This document shows positions 1 through 7,792 of a stretch of DNA of 11,417 nucleotides, piece after piece. The position numbers were made by a program, and so were the translations under genes. Below the pieces are notes generated by a model that saw only the letters and a list, made by a program, of their open reading frames with translations, did not search any database and was not told the origin of the DNA. The first letter of the stretch is position 1. Each line of letters begins with the position of its first letter. The stretch comes from Stephanodiscus triporus (taxonomy: Eukaryota; Bacillariophyta; Thalassiosirophyceae; Thalassiosirales; Thalassiosiraceae). The stretch covers positions 1 through 11,417 of the forward strand of contig JALLAZ010001797.1 in NCBI GenBank assembly GCA_036939755.1, read 5' to 3'.

Positions 1-1395
1 TATTTGCTCCCGCACAAGCCAATTCTCCATTACAGCTATTGTTAAATAAATCGCCAGTGAACTCTGCACAAGCAAGAAATCCTTCGCAGCAATTCAACCA
101 TTTAGATTCGCACTCCGATGCGCAAGATTTACACGGAGTATTTTCGGCAATTCCATCGATACAACTGATGCTCAGCTTCTGCTTAGTTGGATTTGGCTTC
201 TTGGTGTTTGGGTTTTGGCTCGGACTAGGCTTGAGTGTTGTTGGCATACTTGTGGGCTTTGTTCGAAGGGCCCGAATCTCGGCCCTGCTGGGGATGTCTT
301 CCTGCTTTTCGTTGTATTCAGATCCAAAGGCATCAGCCTTCGACAAGATAACTCGCTCAGATTGGAAGGAATGTTCACCTTCCTTTGAATCGGCATCCAT
401 TTGTGTCTTCTTCTTGGCAAGAGCGCGATCGAAGGGTGTGTGGGTGCTTGCCTTTGACTCCCCTTCATCCAACATGACTTCCACCTTCAAATTGGCCCGA
501 ATGCTTTTCATATTGGCATCATCAATGATTCTACTAGACAACAACCCTCCGTCGGCAGTAGGAGAGACGCCTTCTTCAGATTCGAATGAAGGTTCAGCCA
601 CCTTCGTTTTGGCCCGAATGTCATTCTTCTTGGTGTTAATACTACTCGATATCCGAATGCCTTTCATATCGGCATCATCAATGATTCTACTAGACAACAT
701 CCCTCCATCAGCAGTAAGAGAGATGCCTTCTTCAGATTCGAATGAAGGCCCAGCCATCTTTGAATTGGCCTGAATGCCATTTTTCTTGGCTTTCATAATA
801 CTATATGAAATACCACTGTCAGCAGTAGGCAATATATTCGTCTCCCTGTGGCTCATAGGACGAGAATTCTTGTCCTCCTCGGCATACACGAACGCCAATG
901 AATGTGTCTTGGTGGACCACTCTGTCTTCAACACGATCACGCATAATGCTAATTTGGGGTACCTCATCTCAACCTTGACCGATGATATTTCAATACGGCG
1001 AGATGGGAGAGGAGGATTCAAAGATTGGTTACATTTGCATTTTACACTCCTCCTCGACGCGCGTTGCCGCCGATGGTTAAATACCAGCTCACCTTTGACT
1101 TTTCGTAACAGATATTCCTGTGAGGACAACTTTAGGAAGAAGTACGGAACAAGGAGGTGGGAAATACGTTAGATGCAGTGGCAATCGGAAAGATGAGTAG
1201 AGAATCAACAATCTCCCGGATGATGACAAATACAATCAACCACACAGGTGGGAGAGCAGCCACTTGGCGGCGGAGGCAGCGGCGGAAAAGCAGGAGGACA
1301 ACGACCAGGAGCATACAGGCTGTCATGATGGCCGAGATCAGCAGGTGAGGTGGGGGGCCTCCGTGAAGGTAGTCATCGTCATCCTTGTCGTAATC
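1..1395 (-). CDS. Putative membrane protein with 52-residue repeats and Cys-rich C-terminal region, partial
   Basis: I do not recognise a named family. Reading leftward on the minus strand, one frame is open from about 1186 to the window edge, and after the proposed intron (1118-1167) it joins an upstream frame open from 1395. The first part has a hydrophobic segment (about 1344-1285), a basic stretch, then a second hydrophobic segment ending near 1170, so it is probably membrane-anchored. The middle is acidic and contains a 52-residue repeat. Next comes a Lys/Pro/Ser linker (about 240-181), then nine cysteines in about 55 residues, including CCEGFLAC and SCNGELAC, which look like two copies of one small module. 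Such modules are typical of secreted or surface proteins. The C-terminus lies beyond the left edge. The first in-frame ATG (1326) falls inside the first membrane segment, so the true start must lie upstream, where the frame is broken. An opposite-strand frame at 39-773 is also open but shorter and unconvincing. Confidence 0.55.
464..860 (-). repeat. 156-bp tandem repeat coding for 52-residue units
   Basis: The stretches at about 499-620 and 655-776 are nearly identical at an offset of 156 bp (52 codons), so the frame is kept. A more diverged third partial copy follows at about 776-860. On the minus strand each unit reads roughly SFESEEG, a TADGG core, then SSRIIDDA and MK-IR. Several differences between the two good copies are silent on that strand (GCC/GCT, GAC/GAT). 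Wobble positions of the opposite frame coincide here, so this does not by itself prove the strand. Confidence 0.75.
1118..1167 (-). other. Predicted 50-nt spliceosomal intron in the Cys-rich membrane protein gene
   Basis: On the minus strand the upstream reading frame reaches an AAC codon followed by GTATTT (donor at 1167), and the downstream frame resumes after TCCTCACAG (acceptor at 1118). A CTAA branch-point-like string lies inside a pyrimidine-rich stretch. Both junctions fall between codons (phase 0). Removing the segment bypasses the stop codons in both frames and joins the membrane-segment frame to the repeat frame. The length is short but possible for a compact algal genome. A plain frameshift is the alternative. 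Confidence 0.45.
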
Positions 1396-1515
1396 TCATC
1401 GTCCAATCGAGTAGCATCCCAAACATCAGCTATAGGCGCTATCCTCAAGATCAATGCTTATGGTTGGCCCATCCCCTCGTTTCCCCTCATCTTCATCCGC
1501 ACAGAGAGATTCACT
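1396..1515 (-). pseudogene. Frame-disrupted 5' extension of the Cys-rich membrane protein gene
   Basis: Upstream of the open frame ending at 1395, the minus strand keeps reading like acidic protein, but in alternating frames. About 1515-1430 gives an Asp/Glu/Gly-rich stretch ending in LEDSAYS before a TGA. The next frame gives DVWDATRLDDE, and the original frame resumes with DYDKDDDDYLHGG just before the first membrane segment. One extra base near 1427 and one missing base near 1396 would explain this. It could be decay, consensus errors, or coincidence in a short region. No start codon can be assigned. Confidence 0.3.
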
Positions 1516-1631
1516 GCCTCAAAGCGACGAAAGCAAAGAAAGGAGCATCCACATTTACCTTTTGGATAATATTCGTTGAGCCTTTGTTTTCCTACTGCAG
1601 TGGATGATTTTGACTCTTTGTAATTTGACTC

Positions 1632-1792
1632 GCTGAAAAATGTGTTCCCTCTCATCTGAAACATGCGTTTCCTCTACACATCTGAAAAATGAAAAATGGG
1701 TTTCCTCATACACATCTGAAAAATGTGTTTCCTCATGCACATCTGAAAAATGTGTCCTCGTACACATCTGAAAAATGTGTTTCATCAGATGT
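1632..1792. repeat. Minisatellite of about 25-34 bp units with a hairpin core
   Basis: Units starting with ATCTGAAAAATG begin at 1654, 1680, 1714, 1741 and 1766, with a degenerate partial unit at 1632. Most contain CACAT-CTGAAAA-ATGTG, a 5-bp stem with a 7-base loop. The second unit carries a small internal duplication (AAAAATG twice), and the fourth lacks a few bases. The last unit ends in CAGATGTG, which pairs perfectly with the CACATCTG that precedes it (1763-1770 with 1785-1792). Slippage is the likely origin. The minus strand stays open through it, but that reading looks like a by-product of the repeat. Confidence 0.85.
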
Positions 1793-2350
1793 GGAACAGT
1801 CGAGCAAGAGTGAGGGTAAGGCACACGTGAATTGTGGATTGACGCGCCACAGGTGCGGCCGGCCAACTCCTTGCCCGAATGCATTCCTTCAAGGACATGA
1901 GAGATAAATTGATTTCCTTCGTCTTGTCCATCAGACTTTTGCTGTGGCCCTTGATGTCATCTTGTCGCTCGATGATGTACAGCACTCCCTCCACTGGGAC
2001 GGTTCCGGCCTCGAAGCCAATGTAACCGACCCGAATGATGGTGCAATCGGGATGATGTGTCATTCTTATTGGTGGCTTTGGTCGTGCGGCGGGACTTGAC
2101 AGGAACATCTATAAGGGCGGATAGGTCGCTTGAACAACTGGTCAGATGTTTGCTTAGGTTCTTCACAACTGCACGTCCAACCCAAACCTATCTGTCAGAA
2201 TGCAAACACGACTCCTACCTGCCCCAGCGCTCTCCTCACAAGCTCTTCTCCGACGGCGCCGTAAACATCCTCACCGTCATGGTCGGGACCGAACACGTGA
2301 TCGAATGTGAAGTTCTCATCCGTTACGCTCGGTTTGCCGGTGACTCCGAC
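1789..2350 (-). pseudogene. Kinesin motor-domain pseudogene
   Basis: Pieces of a kinesin motor occur in correct order on the minus strand but in different frames. At about 2320-2198 is ENFTFDHVFGPD followed by VVFAF, the lead-in to the P-loop. There the expected GQTGSGKT reads stop-QIGLGWT, so the ATP-binding loop is destroyed. At about 2130-2060, in the next frame, is RTTKATNKNDTSSR, matching the switch I region (N..SSRSH). At about 2045-1850, in a third frame, the sequence runs from VEGVLYI to EINLSLMSLKECIRAR, matching the switch II side and following helix, but the DLAGS core is missing. At about 1830-1789, in another frame, VPYPHS resembles the HVPYRxS motif. With at least three frame changes, stops and lost catalytic motifs it cannot encode a motor. 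It is closest to kinesin-13/KIF24-like motors by recollection only. Remnants may extend to about 2416. Confidence 0.85.
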
Positions 2351-2489
2351 CTAATGGCTTTCCGCGTGCGGTCAGCTCGTCGCCAAGGAGCGGATGCACG
2401 CGAAGTCAAACAGTGAACGTCAAGGTTTCTAGAGATGGCTCGCGCCGGGGAGCCCCGGAGCCCGAGCACGCCACGACGGTAGAGGGCAT

Positions 2490-2921
2490 CGTCGTCGTCG
2501 TCGTTGACGGGGGCGTCGGGGGGGGAGGAGGAGGAGGAGGACGACGAGGACGACGACGACGACGACGACGACGACGCGAGGGGCGCGATTACGGTCGAGG
2601 GAGGCGGCGGACGCGTCTCGAGCAGGGTGCTGCGATGGGGAGTCGAGGACGATTACGGCGACGTGCCCTACGACGTCGTGATCGGCGCCGACGTCGTCAC
2701 CTCGCTCTACGATCCCGTCGCGCTCGCGCGCACGTTCCACGCGCTGAGCGGTCCGCGCACGAGGGTTTAACGTTTCGGGGAAGGCGCGCCTCGACAGGCC
2801 GCACGAGGTGTTCGAGGGGGAGATGGAACGTCTCTATGCGAATGTACGTAAGGTCGAGAGGCCGTGCAGTCGGCTGAGGAGTCCGAACGTGTTCGTCATA
2901 GTCGCCGATGGCAAGCGGTAA
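2490..2921 (+). pseudogene. METTL21-like protein methyltransferase, C-terminal fragment with 1-bp frameshift
   Basis: After an acidic Glu/Asp tract (about 2522-2577), the plus strand reads VLRWG, then PYDVVIGADVV and SLYDPVALARTFHALS. This is the post-motif region of the lysine methyltransferase family Methyltransf_16 (METTL21/FAM86-like), which adds methyl groups to protein lysines using S-adenosylmethionine. The frame ends at TAA 2768-2770. From 2781, one frame over, the protein continues with KARLDRPHEVFEGE and ends in NVFVIVADGKR at stop 2919-2921. One extra A at 2769/2770 explains the break. The N-terminal half with the glycine-rich cofactor motif (GAGTG) is not visible upstream, where the kinesin remnant lies, so the gene also appears truncated. 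The frameshift alone could be a sequencing error; the missing 5' half could not. The 5' boundary is approximate. Confidence 0.75.
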
Positions 2922-3358
2922 GAGGAAAAAAGTCTGAGGTCGGGTCATGTCGGGTAGGGTAGGGGAGGGGAGGGGAGGTGGGAGTTAGTCACGATGTGAA
3001 ATATTTCTTCTGTTATATAAATATAGCTCTATCGATAAATTGCGAATCCCATCCTACCTCTCAGGATCTGGATTTCCGCCATCGTTGGAGGGAGGAGGAG
3101 TTGTTGCTGTCCTCCTCTCGCCGAAATGGAGGATAGTATAAAGGAGAAACGCAGACTATGATAGGGTTGATGTTCCTCGCTACATCGATGGCACGACGAG
3201 TTGTTATTATCATATATCTGGTTTGGTCTGGTCTAACAATAATATATTCATTAAATATCGTACCTCTCTATCGTACAAAACATAAAAAAAAAGATAATCG
3301 GCGCACTTGCAGATGGGATAATACTCACTTCTGACAAAAATAATAGATAAAGGTAATT
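2922..3358. other. Intergenic region with G-rich tract and AT-rich upstream region
   Basis: No coding feature is supported here. It starts with the 3' flank of the methyltransferase fragment and a G-run tract (2952-2982), then becomes AT-rich (for example 3000-3050 and 3205-3300). It ends with the presumed promoter and 5' leader of the AIM24 gene, whose ATG follows an A/T-rich stretch. I see no clear TATA box or other named element. Confidence 0.5.
2952..2982 (+). repeat. G-quadruplex-prone G-run tract
   Basis: Six runs of three or four G are separated by single A, TA or AGGT spacers on the plus strand, meeting the usual G3+N1-7 quadruplex pattern. The first units (GGGTA GGGTA) resemble telomere-type repeats but are too few to be one. 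It lies in the intergenic region 30 bp after the methyltransferase stop. Confidence 0.6.
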
Positions 3359-3870
3359 ATGATGAGACGCATCCCTTCGTCTTCGTCGGTGTCGTCCCGC
3401 CCCCGTCGCGGGAAGGCGCTCCCGACGACGCCTTCCCACCTCGCTGCGACGCGCCGCGTCCGACCTCGTCCGCCATCGCGGGACGCGGACGCCTCTTGCC
3501 GGGCCCGTCATTTCTCGTCGTCGTCCCTCCCCTCGCCCTCGCCATATTCGTCGTCATACCCGTCGTCGTCGACTAGCCACCCGTCGCCGTCTTACCCGCC
3601 GTCGTCGTCCCGTGCAACAATCCGCGACGAGGATGGGGGGGACGACGACCACGACCCGATCGACTTCGACGTCTCGTCGTGCGTTACCGGCGACGAGTCG
3701 CAGGTCCTGGAGGTTGTCCTACGCCCGAATCAGTCGTTCGTCGCGGAGTCCGGCGCGATGCTGTACATGACCGAGGGGGTGGTCATGGAGACGTCGATGT
3801 TGGCGGGAGGAGGGGGGGGGGGCGGGGGGGGCGGGGGGGGGAAGATCCTATCGACGGCGGTCGCGATGCA

Positions 3871-3922
<52 letters not shown>

Positions 3923-5097
3923 AGATCCTATCGACGGCGGTCGCGAGGCTCGCGACCGGGCAGAACCTCATGATCTCGAACTTTCGGTACGTGGCGCCGC
4001 CGGGGGGACGATCGGGGGGCAAGGACGACGACGATCGCCCTCGCGGCGCGGTGGGACTCGGGACCGACTTTCCCGCGAGGATACTCAAGTTCGACCTGTC
4101 GAATTATCCCGACGGGACGCTCGTCTGTCAAAAGGGGGCGTTCCTCGCGGGATCGTCGGGGATCGCGCTTGAGATGGCGTACGCCAAGTCGCTAGCGTCG
4201 GGATTCTTCGGCGGGGAGGGATTCGTACTGCAGCGCCTGCGCGGGACGTCCTCCCTCCCTGGGGGTGGTGCGCATCATCGCGACGTCTGCTTCGTCAAGG
4301 CGTACGGGACGGTGGTGAAAAGGGACGTCCGCCCGGGCGAGGTCCTCCGAGTTTCCTCTGGCTCCCTCGTTTGCATGACGTCGACGGTCACGTACGACGT
4401 GACGACGGTGTCCGGTTTCAAGAATGTGCTCTTCGGCGGCGAGGGACTGTTCGTGACGACCCTGAAAGGACCGGGGACCGTTTGGCTCCAGGGAACGTCG
4501 ATCGCCGCAATGGCGAGCGAGATCGCGAGGCGATTGCCGGCCGGAGGAGGCATCGGGTTCGGCATTCCCATAATGGGAGGAGGAGGAGGAGGAGGAAGCG
4601 GCGACGGTGGCGGCGGCGGCGATGCCGGAGGGGGCGTCGCCGAATTGGCCGGGGCCGGCGACCCGATCGGGATGTCTGACGCTGCGGCGGAGGCCGATCG
4701 CAATGCCGCCATTGCCACCTCCGGGTTGTCGTCGTCGTCTTCGTCTTCGTTACCCTCCTCTGCCCATGATCCGGAGTCTTCTGAGTCCCTGTTCGGGGAC
4801 GCAGCGTATGGAGATGCCGCCCTCCCCGAGGATACGGGCGACGGCATGATATTTTCCGACGGCGATCGTCCCCCGGGATCGTCGGATGCGTACGCGCCAG
4901 ACTTCGAGGGAGCCTCACCGGACGAAGGACTATTATTTGAAGACGATACGACATTTTCAACATATGAGGACGGCAGTGGCGACGTCTCAAAAGGAGCAGG
5001 AGCTGAAATATCATCGCACGACGATGCCGAGGGACCGAGTGGCCTCTTCGACCAACTGTGGGATTTCTTCAGAGACCTCACGGATAACAAGGATTAG
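3359..5097 (+). CDS. AIM24: AIM24-family (TIGR00266) protein, probably mitochondrial, frame broken by a poly-G duplication
   Basis: AIM24 proteins have a beta-sandwich fold; in yeast AIM24 sits at the mitochondrial inner membrane and supports MICOS assembly. The N-terminal 40 residues contain many Arg and Ser and no acidic residue, and a CRARHFSS string at about residues 47-54 looks like a matrix-protease site, so mitochondrial import is likely. The domain follows: SQVLEVVLRPNQSFVAESGAM and METSM (3704-3805), a Gly run, then LSTAVARLATGQNLMISNF (from about 3928), KGAFLAGSSG, FFGGEGFVLQRL, and NVLFGGEGLFVTTLKGPGTVWLQ (about 4423-4492). The C-terminal third is Gly-rich, then acidic and Ser-rich, and ends in a possible amphipathic helix (GLFDQLWDFFRDL). 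The 5' half (open to 3973) and 3' half (to 5097) are in different frames. The change lies in the G-rich duplication at 3842-3921; dropping those 80 nt gives one 552-residue frame. The start is the first of two adjacent ATGs. Confidence 0.85.
3842..3921 (+). repeat. 80-nt duplication containing a 51-base G homopolymer
   Basis: The 25-base string from AAGATCCTATCG to GGTCGCGA occurs at 3842-3866 and again at 3922-3946, an offset of 80 nt. Between them is an uninterrupted run of 51 G (3871-3921). A second G-rich stretch with two interruptions by C precedes the first copy (3804-3841). Because 80 is not a multiple of three, the AIM24 frame breaks exactly here. AIM24 relatives need only one copy of this motif. 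I found no GT-AG boundaries that would splice the unit out. An assembly or consensus error, or a length-variable allele, is more likely than an intron. Confidence 0.85.
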
Positions 5098-5342
5098 ATC
5101 ATTTGCGTTGCTTTGTACATACGTGTAGAGTGATACCAGTATTAACAATATTGTACGATGTGCTGAAAGTTGAGGTATTGTTCGGCAATTCCAAAGTATT
5201 ACAAGTGATGCATCTCTATAATGTAATAATATTATGCATAACAATGGCATTCTTGAAAGAAAGTATGATTGCAATGCTGACATTTAGTCGACTGCTTATA
5301 CTTCACAGTGGTTTGGTACACATATTATATTGGCCCACCACC
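5098..5342. other. AT-rich spacer between convergent genes
   Basis: This 245-bp stretch separates the stop codons of the AIM24 gene (plus) and the acidic low-complexity gene (minus), so it should hold both 3' untranslated regions. It is clearly AT-rich compared with the genes on either side (for example the ATAATGTAATAATATTATG string near 5220). No standard AATAAA is visible, and no conserved coding sequence was recognised. Confidence 0.5.
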
Positions 5343-7200
5343 CTAAATCCCAGCCCTTTGAGTCTTATAGCACTGAATTGCATCGTGCACCGCTACTAGC
5401 TTCGTCATGCCGCCACCCTCGTGCGCCGTTGCTAGTTTCTGCATACTACCAACATTCAGGTCGGTCCCTCCCAAGCCACCGCCGTCAACGACGCCGACGC
5501 CGCCAGTGGCAATCATGACGGCCTGCATCACCCTCAACTCCCCCTCCAGGGAGGCAATCCGTTCGAGCACCGAGCAACGATGCCCGTAGAGACGTCCGTA
5601 CTCCGCGAGCAGCCTATCGCGCTCGACGCTGCTGAGTTCGACGATTCGTCGTTCTCCATCCCGGCGACCGTCCCTGACGGTCGTGGATGTATCAATGGCG
5701 ATCTCGCGCATGGATCTCTCGCTGCCGCCGTGGAAGGGGGTCGACATTGCACGACGGCGACGGTAACTCGTGGGAAGCCCTTCCACCTCCTCCTCCTCCT
5801 CCTCCCGAGTATAGCGACGACTGTGTACGAAACTCGTTCGGCGACTCCCCTCCAACCTCCCCCCCCTGCGATGGTCAGCGCCATCGGCGCGATTAAGATA
5901 ACGCGCGTCACGCTCGACCGTCGTCGTCGTGTTCGTCGAATCCTCCTCCTTTTCCTCCTCGTCTTCCTCCTCATCGTCATCGACATCCGACTCCGCGGTG
6001 GTCGATGATTCGCCGTCCACATCGGGACGATACCGAGATCGCCCGCTCCGCGAACGGTATCGTCGATCGTCGTCGTTGTCGTCCACCCTAGTCCCCCTCC
6101 TGATCCCTAAAGAACGACGCAATGGCCCGACGTAGTCGGGTGGCGCGACCTTCTCCAGGGAGCTAACAACGATCGTCCTCCTCCTCTTCCTGGCGGGCGA
6201 ACCCATGGCAACGCTCCCAATTTCCTCCTCCTCATCATCTTCATCTTCCTCTCCTTCTTCCCACGGAGAACCGTTCGAACGATCCGACCCATCGTACGAA
6301 TATGAATCGATCGTCCCGAGGTCCACGTCCTCGTCCTCGTCCGTGCTCTGTTCCTCCATCTCCCTGTTCATCCTCTCCAATACCTCCCTATCGTCTTCGT
6401 CGTCGTCGCTCTCCGAGAACGATCTCCATATTCGTCTCGCGCCGGAGGAGTATCCCCCGGCGGCACGACGACGACTTCGTTGTCGTCGATGAACGACGTC
6501 CGAGGTCCCCCATCCCCGTCCATCGTTCCCACCCACGCCCCCCCACCTCCTATCACCGGTATCCCTCCTCCGCAAACGATGCCAATCGACCCCTAGATTC
6601 TCCTCCAACATATTCGCCCTATTCTCATCCATCCTGTTTCCGGCATATTCCCTCCTCTGTCGATCGAGCCAATCGCGAAGAGACCTGTACTTCCCCCCCT
6701 CGGACGCCCTCGTCGGATCGTTCCCTCGGTGAGACGCGCGGTACGACATCAGCTCGTCGAGTCGTGCCGACCACGCGACGTCTCGGAAGGAGGGGGACGA
6801 CGTCGACGTCGACGTCGTCCCTCCCGCCTTCGCGGCCTTCCGGGGAAGCGATGGCCTGCCCCTTAACGACGACGACGATCCAACCTCCCCCTTCCCCTCC
6901 CCTCCCCGTGCCCTCCCCCTCCTCTCGTTGTGCTCCTCCACCGCCCTGCGTCCGCGTTCGGCATTCTCCCTCCTCGTTATCGCGGATTTCCTCGCCGCCT
7001 CCGCCCTCCTGTCGGCCGACGATCCGGGCGCGGCCGAGAGGATGCCGCCGGGACTTAGCAGGCCGAGGCTTGCCAACTTCGCCTCGTTGCGCCTTATCCT
7101 GAGCAGTCGCATCGTCTCGTATTCGGAGAGGCCGGGGGGCGGGGAGGGGATGACCGGGGCCGATGGCGATGAGGAGGAGGAGGAGGAGGACGACGACGAG

Positions 7201-7258
<58 letters not shown>

Positions 7259-7439
7259 AGTCGTAGTCGTCATGACGCGATCGCTTCGTCGGCGTCGGCG
7301 ACGCGGACTCGCGCGCCGCCGCAGGCGCCGCCGCGGGGGCAGTTTCGGCGGCCGCATTGGCGGCGTCGGACTTGCGACGGGGCGTCAGGTGATGGACGAA
7401 TACGTCCGACGGCGTGGTTTTATCATCTTCGGTGCTCAT
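5343..7439 (-). CDS. Low-complexity acidic/Ser protein with helicase-associated-like repeat and C-terminal coiled coil
   Basis: This is a single-exon frame of 698 residues from the first ATG in frame (MSTEDDKTT). No enzyme domain is recognised. In order: an Ala-rich head, a basic TKRSRHDD stretch, 18 consecutive Asp (residues 62-79) and 11 Ser (81-91). Then comes YETMRLLRIRRNEAKLASLGL (107-127), a short motif I recognise from other diatom and plant proteins. A repeat at about residues 223-286 matches the helicase-associated domain pattern (W...L..Y...H......Y.SLRDWLDRQR..Y.......R..ML...LGVDW). Long Arg/Ser/Asp/Glu-rich disorder follows, and a heptad-like helix at about 596-640 (LLAEYGRLYGHRCSVLERIASLEGEL). 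Basic clusters and acidic runs suggest a nuclear DNA- or chromatin-associated protein, which is inference. It is convergent with AIM24 and divergent from Z-ISO. Its GC-rich triplet runs create many false frames on the other strand. Confidence 0.75.
7203..7256 (-). repeat. (GTC)18 trinucleotide repeat encoding 18 Asp
   Basis: Eighteen perfect GTC triplets on the plus strand read as GAC (Asp) on the coding minus strand. They are flanked by interrupted copies (GAC/TAC) at 7257-7272 and by a TCC/TCG serine run at 7167-7199. The perfect run of one codon suggests recent slippage rather than selection for each residue, so length variation between alleles is likely. Confidence 0.9.
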
Positions 7440-7792
7440 GCCGAAAATGTGTGTGTGCCGCCGCTGCGCCCACCATCCACCCCGCCGCCCTTTTATTTCT
7501 TTCTCGTTTCTCGGCGTTGGGGCCGACCTTGGCGGGAATGAGACGCAGATAAGTAGGGAAAAAGTTGTACACAACCCAACCTACGATACTCTCTCTCTAG
7601 GGTACGATACGATACACGATAAAATGATAATAATAATATTAGAAGCTCGTGACACCACCCCTTCCTCGACATCATCACAACATCATCATCATCTCCACAC
7701 ACACCAACATCACAGCGTCAAGTACGATCTTACCTCGTCACCAACGACGCAACCCCCACCCAACCCCAAGACCCCCCTCTCGACGACGGACG
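7440..7792. promoter_or_regulatory. Divergent intergenic region, likely shared promoter of the acidic protein gene and Z-ISO
   Basis: About 350 bp separate the start codons of two oppositely oriented genes, so both promoters and 5' leaders must lie here or overlap the coding ends. The middle is AT-rich with a GATAC/CGATA-rich patch (7595-7622) followed by ATAATAATAATATTAG (7625-7640). The part next to Z-ISO is rich in CA and C (7650-7790), as expected for a 5' leader. No firm TATA or initiator match was found. An ATG at 7624 opens a long frame overlapping Z-ISO, so Z-ISO transcription probably begins downstream of it. Confidence 0.45.

Noticed and set aside
39..773. Plus-strand open frame of 244 codons at the left end
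   Set aside because: The minus strand is open further (to about 1186), gives Cys-rich modules and a coherent repeat protein. The two frames share wobble positions, which explains why both stay open.
1632..1792. Possible CRISPR-like array
   Set aside because: The units are directly adjacent without unique spacers, and the window is eukaryotic nuclear DNA.
1555..1884. Minus-strand frame reading the minisatellite as THFSDVHEE-type peptide repeats
   Set aside because: Unit lengths vary (25-34 bp) and are not multiples of three, so the frame is not conserved between units, and it merges with the dead kinesin.
2057..2416. 119-codon plus-strand frame
   Set aside because: It lies antisense to ordered kinesin motifs on the minus strand and has no recognisable domain.
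2765..2783. 19-nt GT-AG intron in the methyltransferase fragment
   Set aside because: It is too short for spliceosomal removal; a single extra A explains the break better.
3860..3947. Intron explaining the AIM24 frame change (GT at 3860, AG at 3946-3947)
   Set aside because: Joining at these sites yields the wrong frame downstream. The 80-nt excision that would work has no GT-AG ends.
4275..5090. 271-codon minus-strand frame within the AIM24 gene
   Set aside because: Antisense shadow of a conserved domain; composition is Pro/Ser from complemented Gly codons.
6302..7102. Plus-strand Pro/Arg/Ser-rich frame inside the acidic protein gene
   Set aside because: Low-complexity shadow; the minus-strand frame is far longer and contains recognisable motifs.
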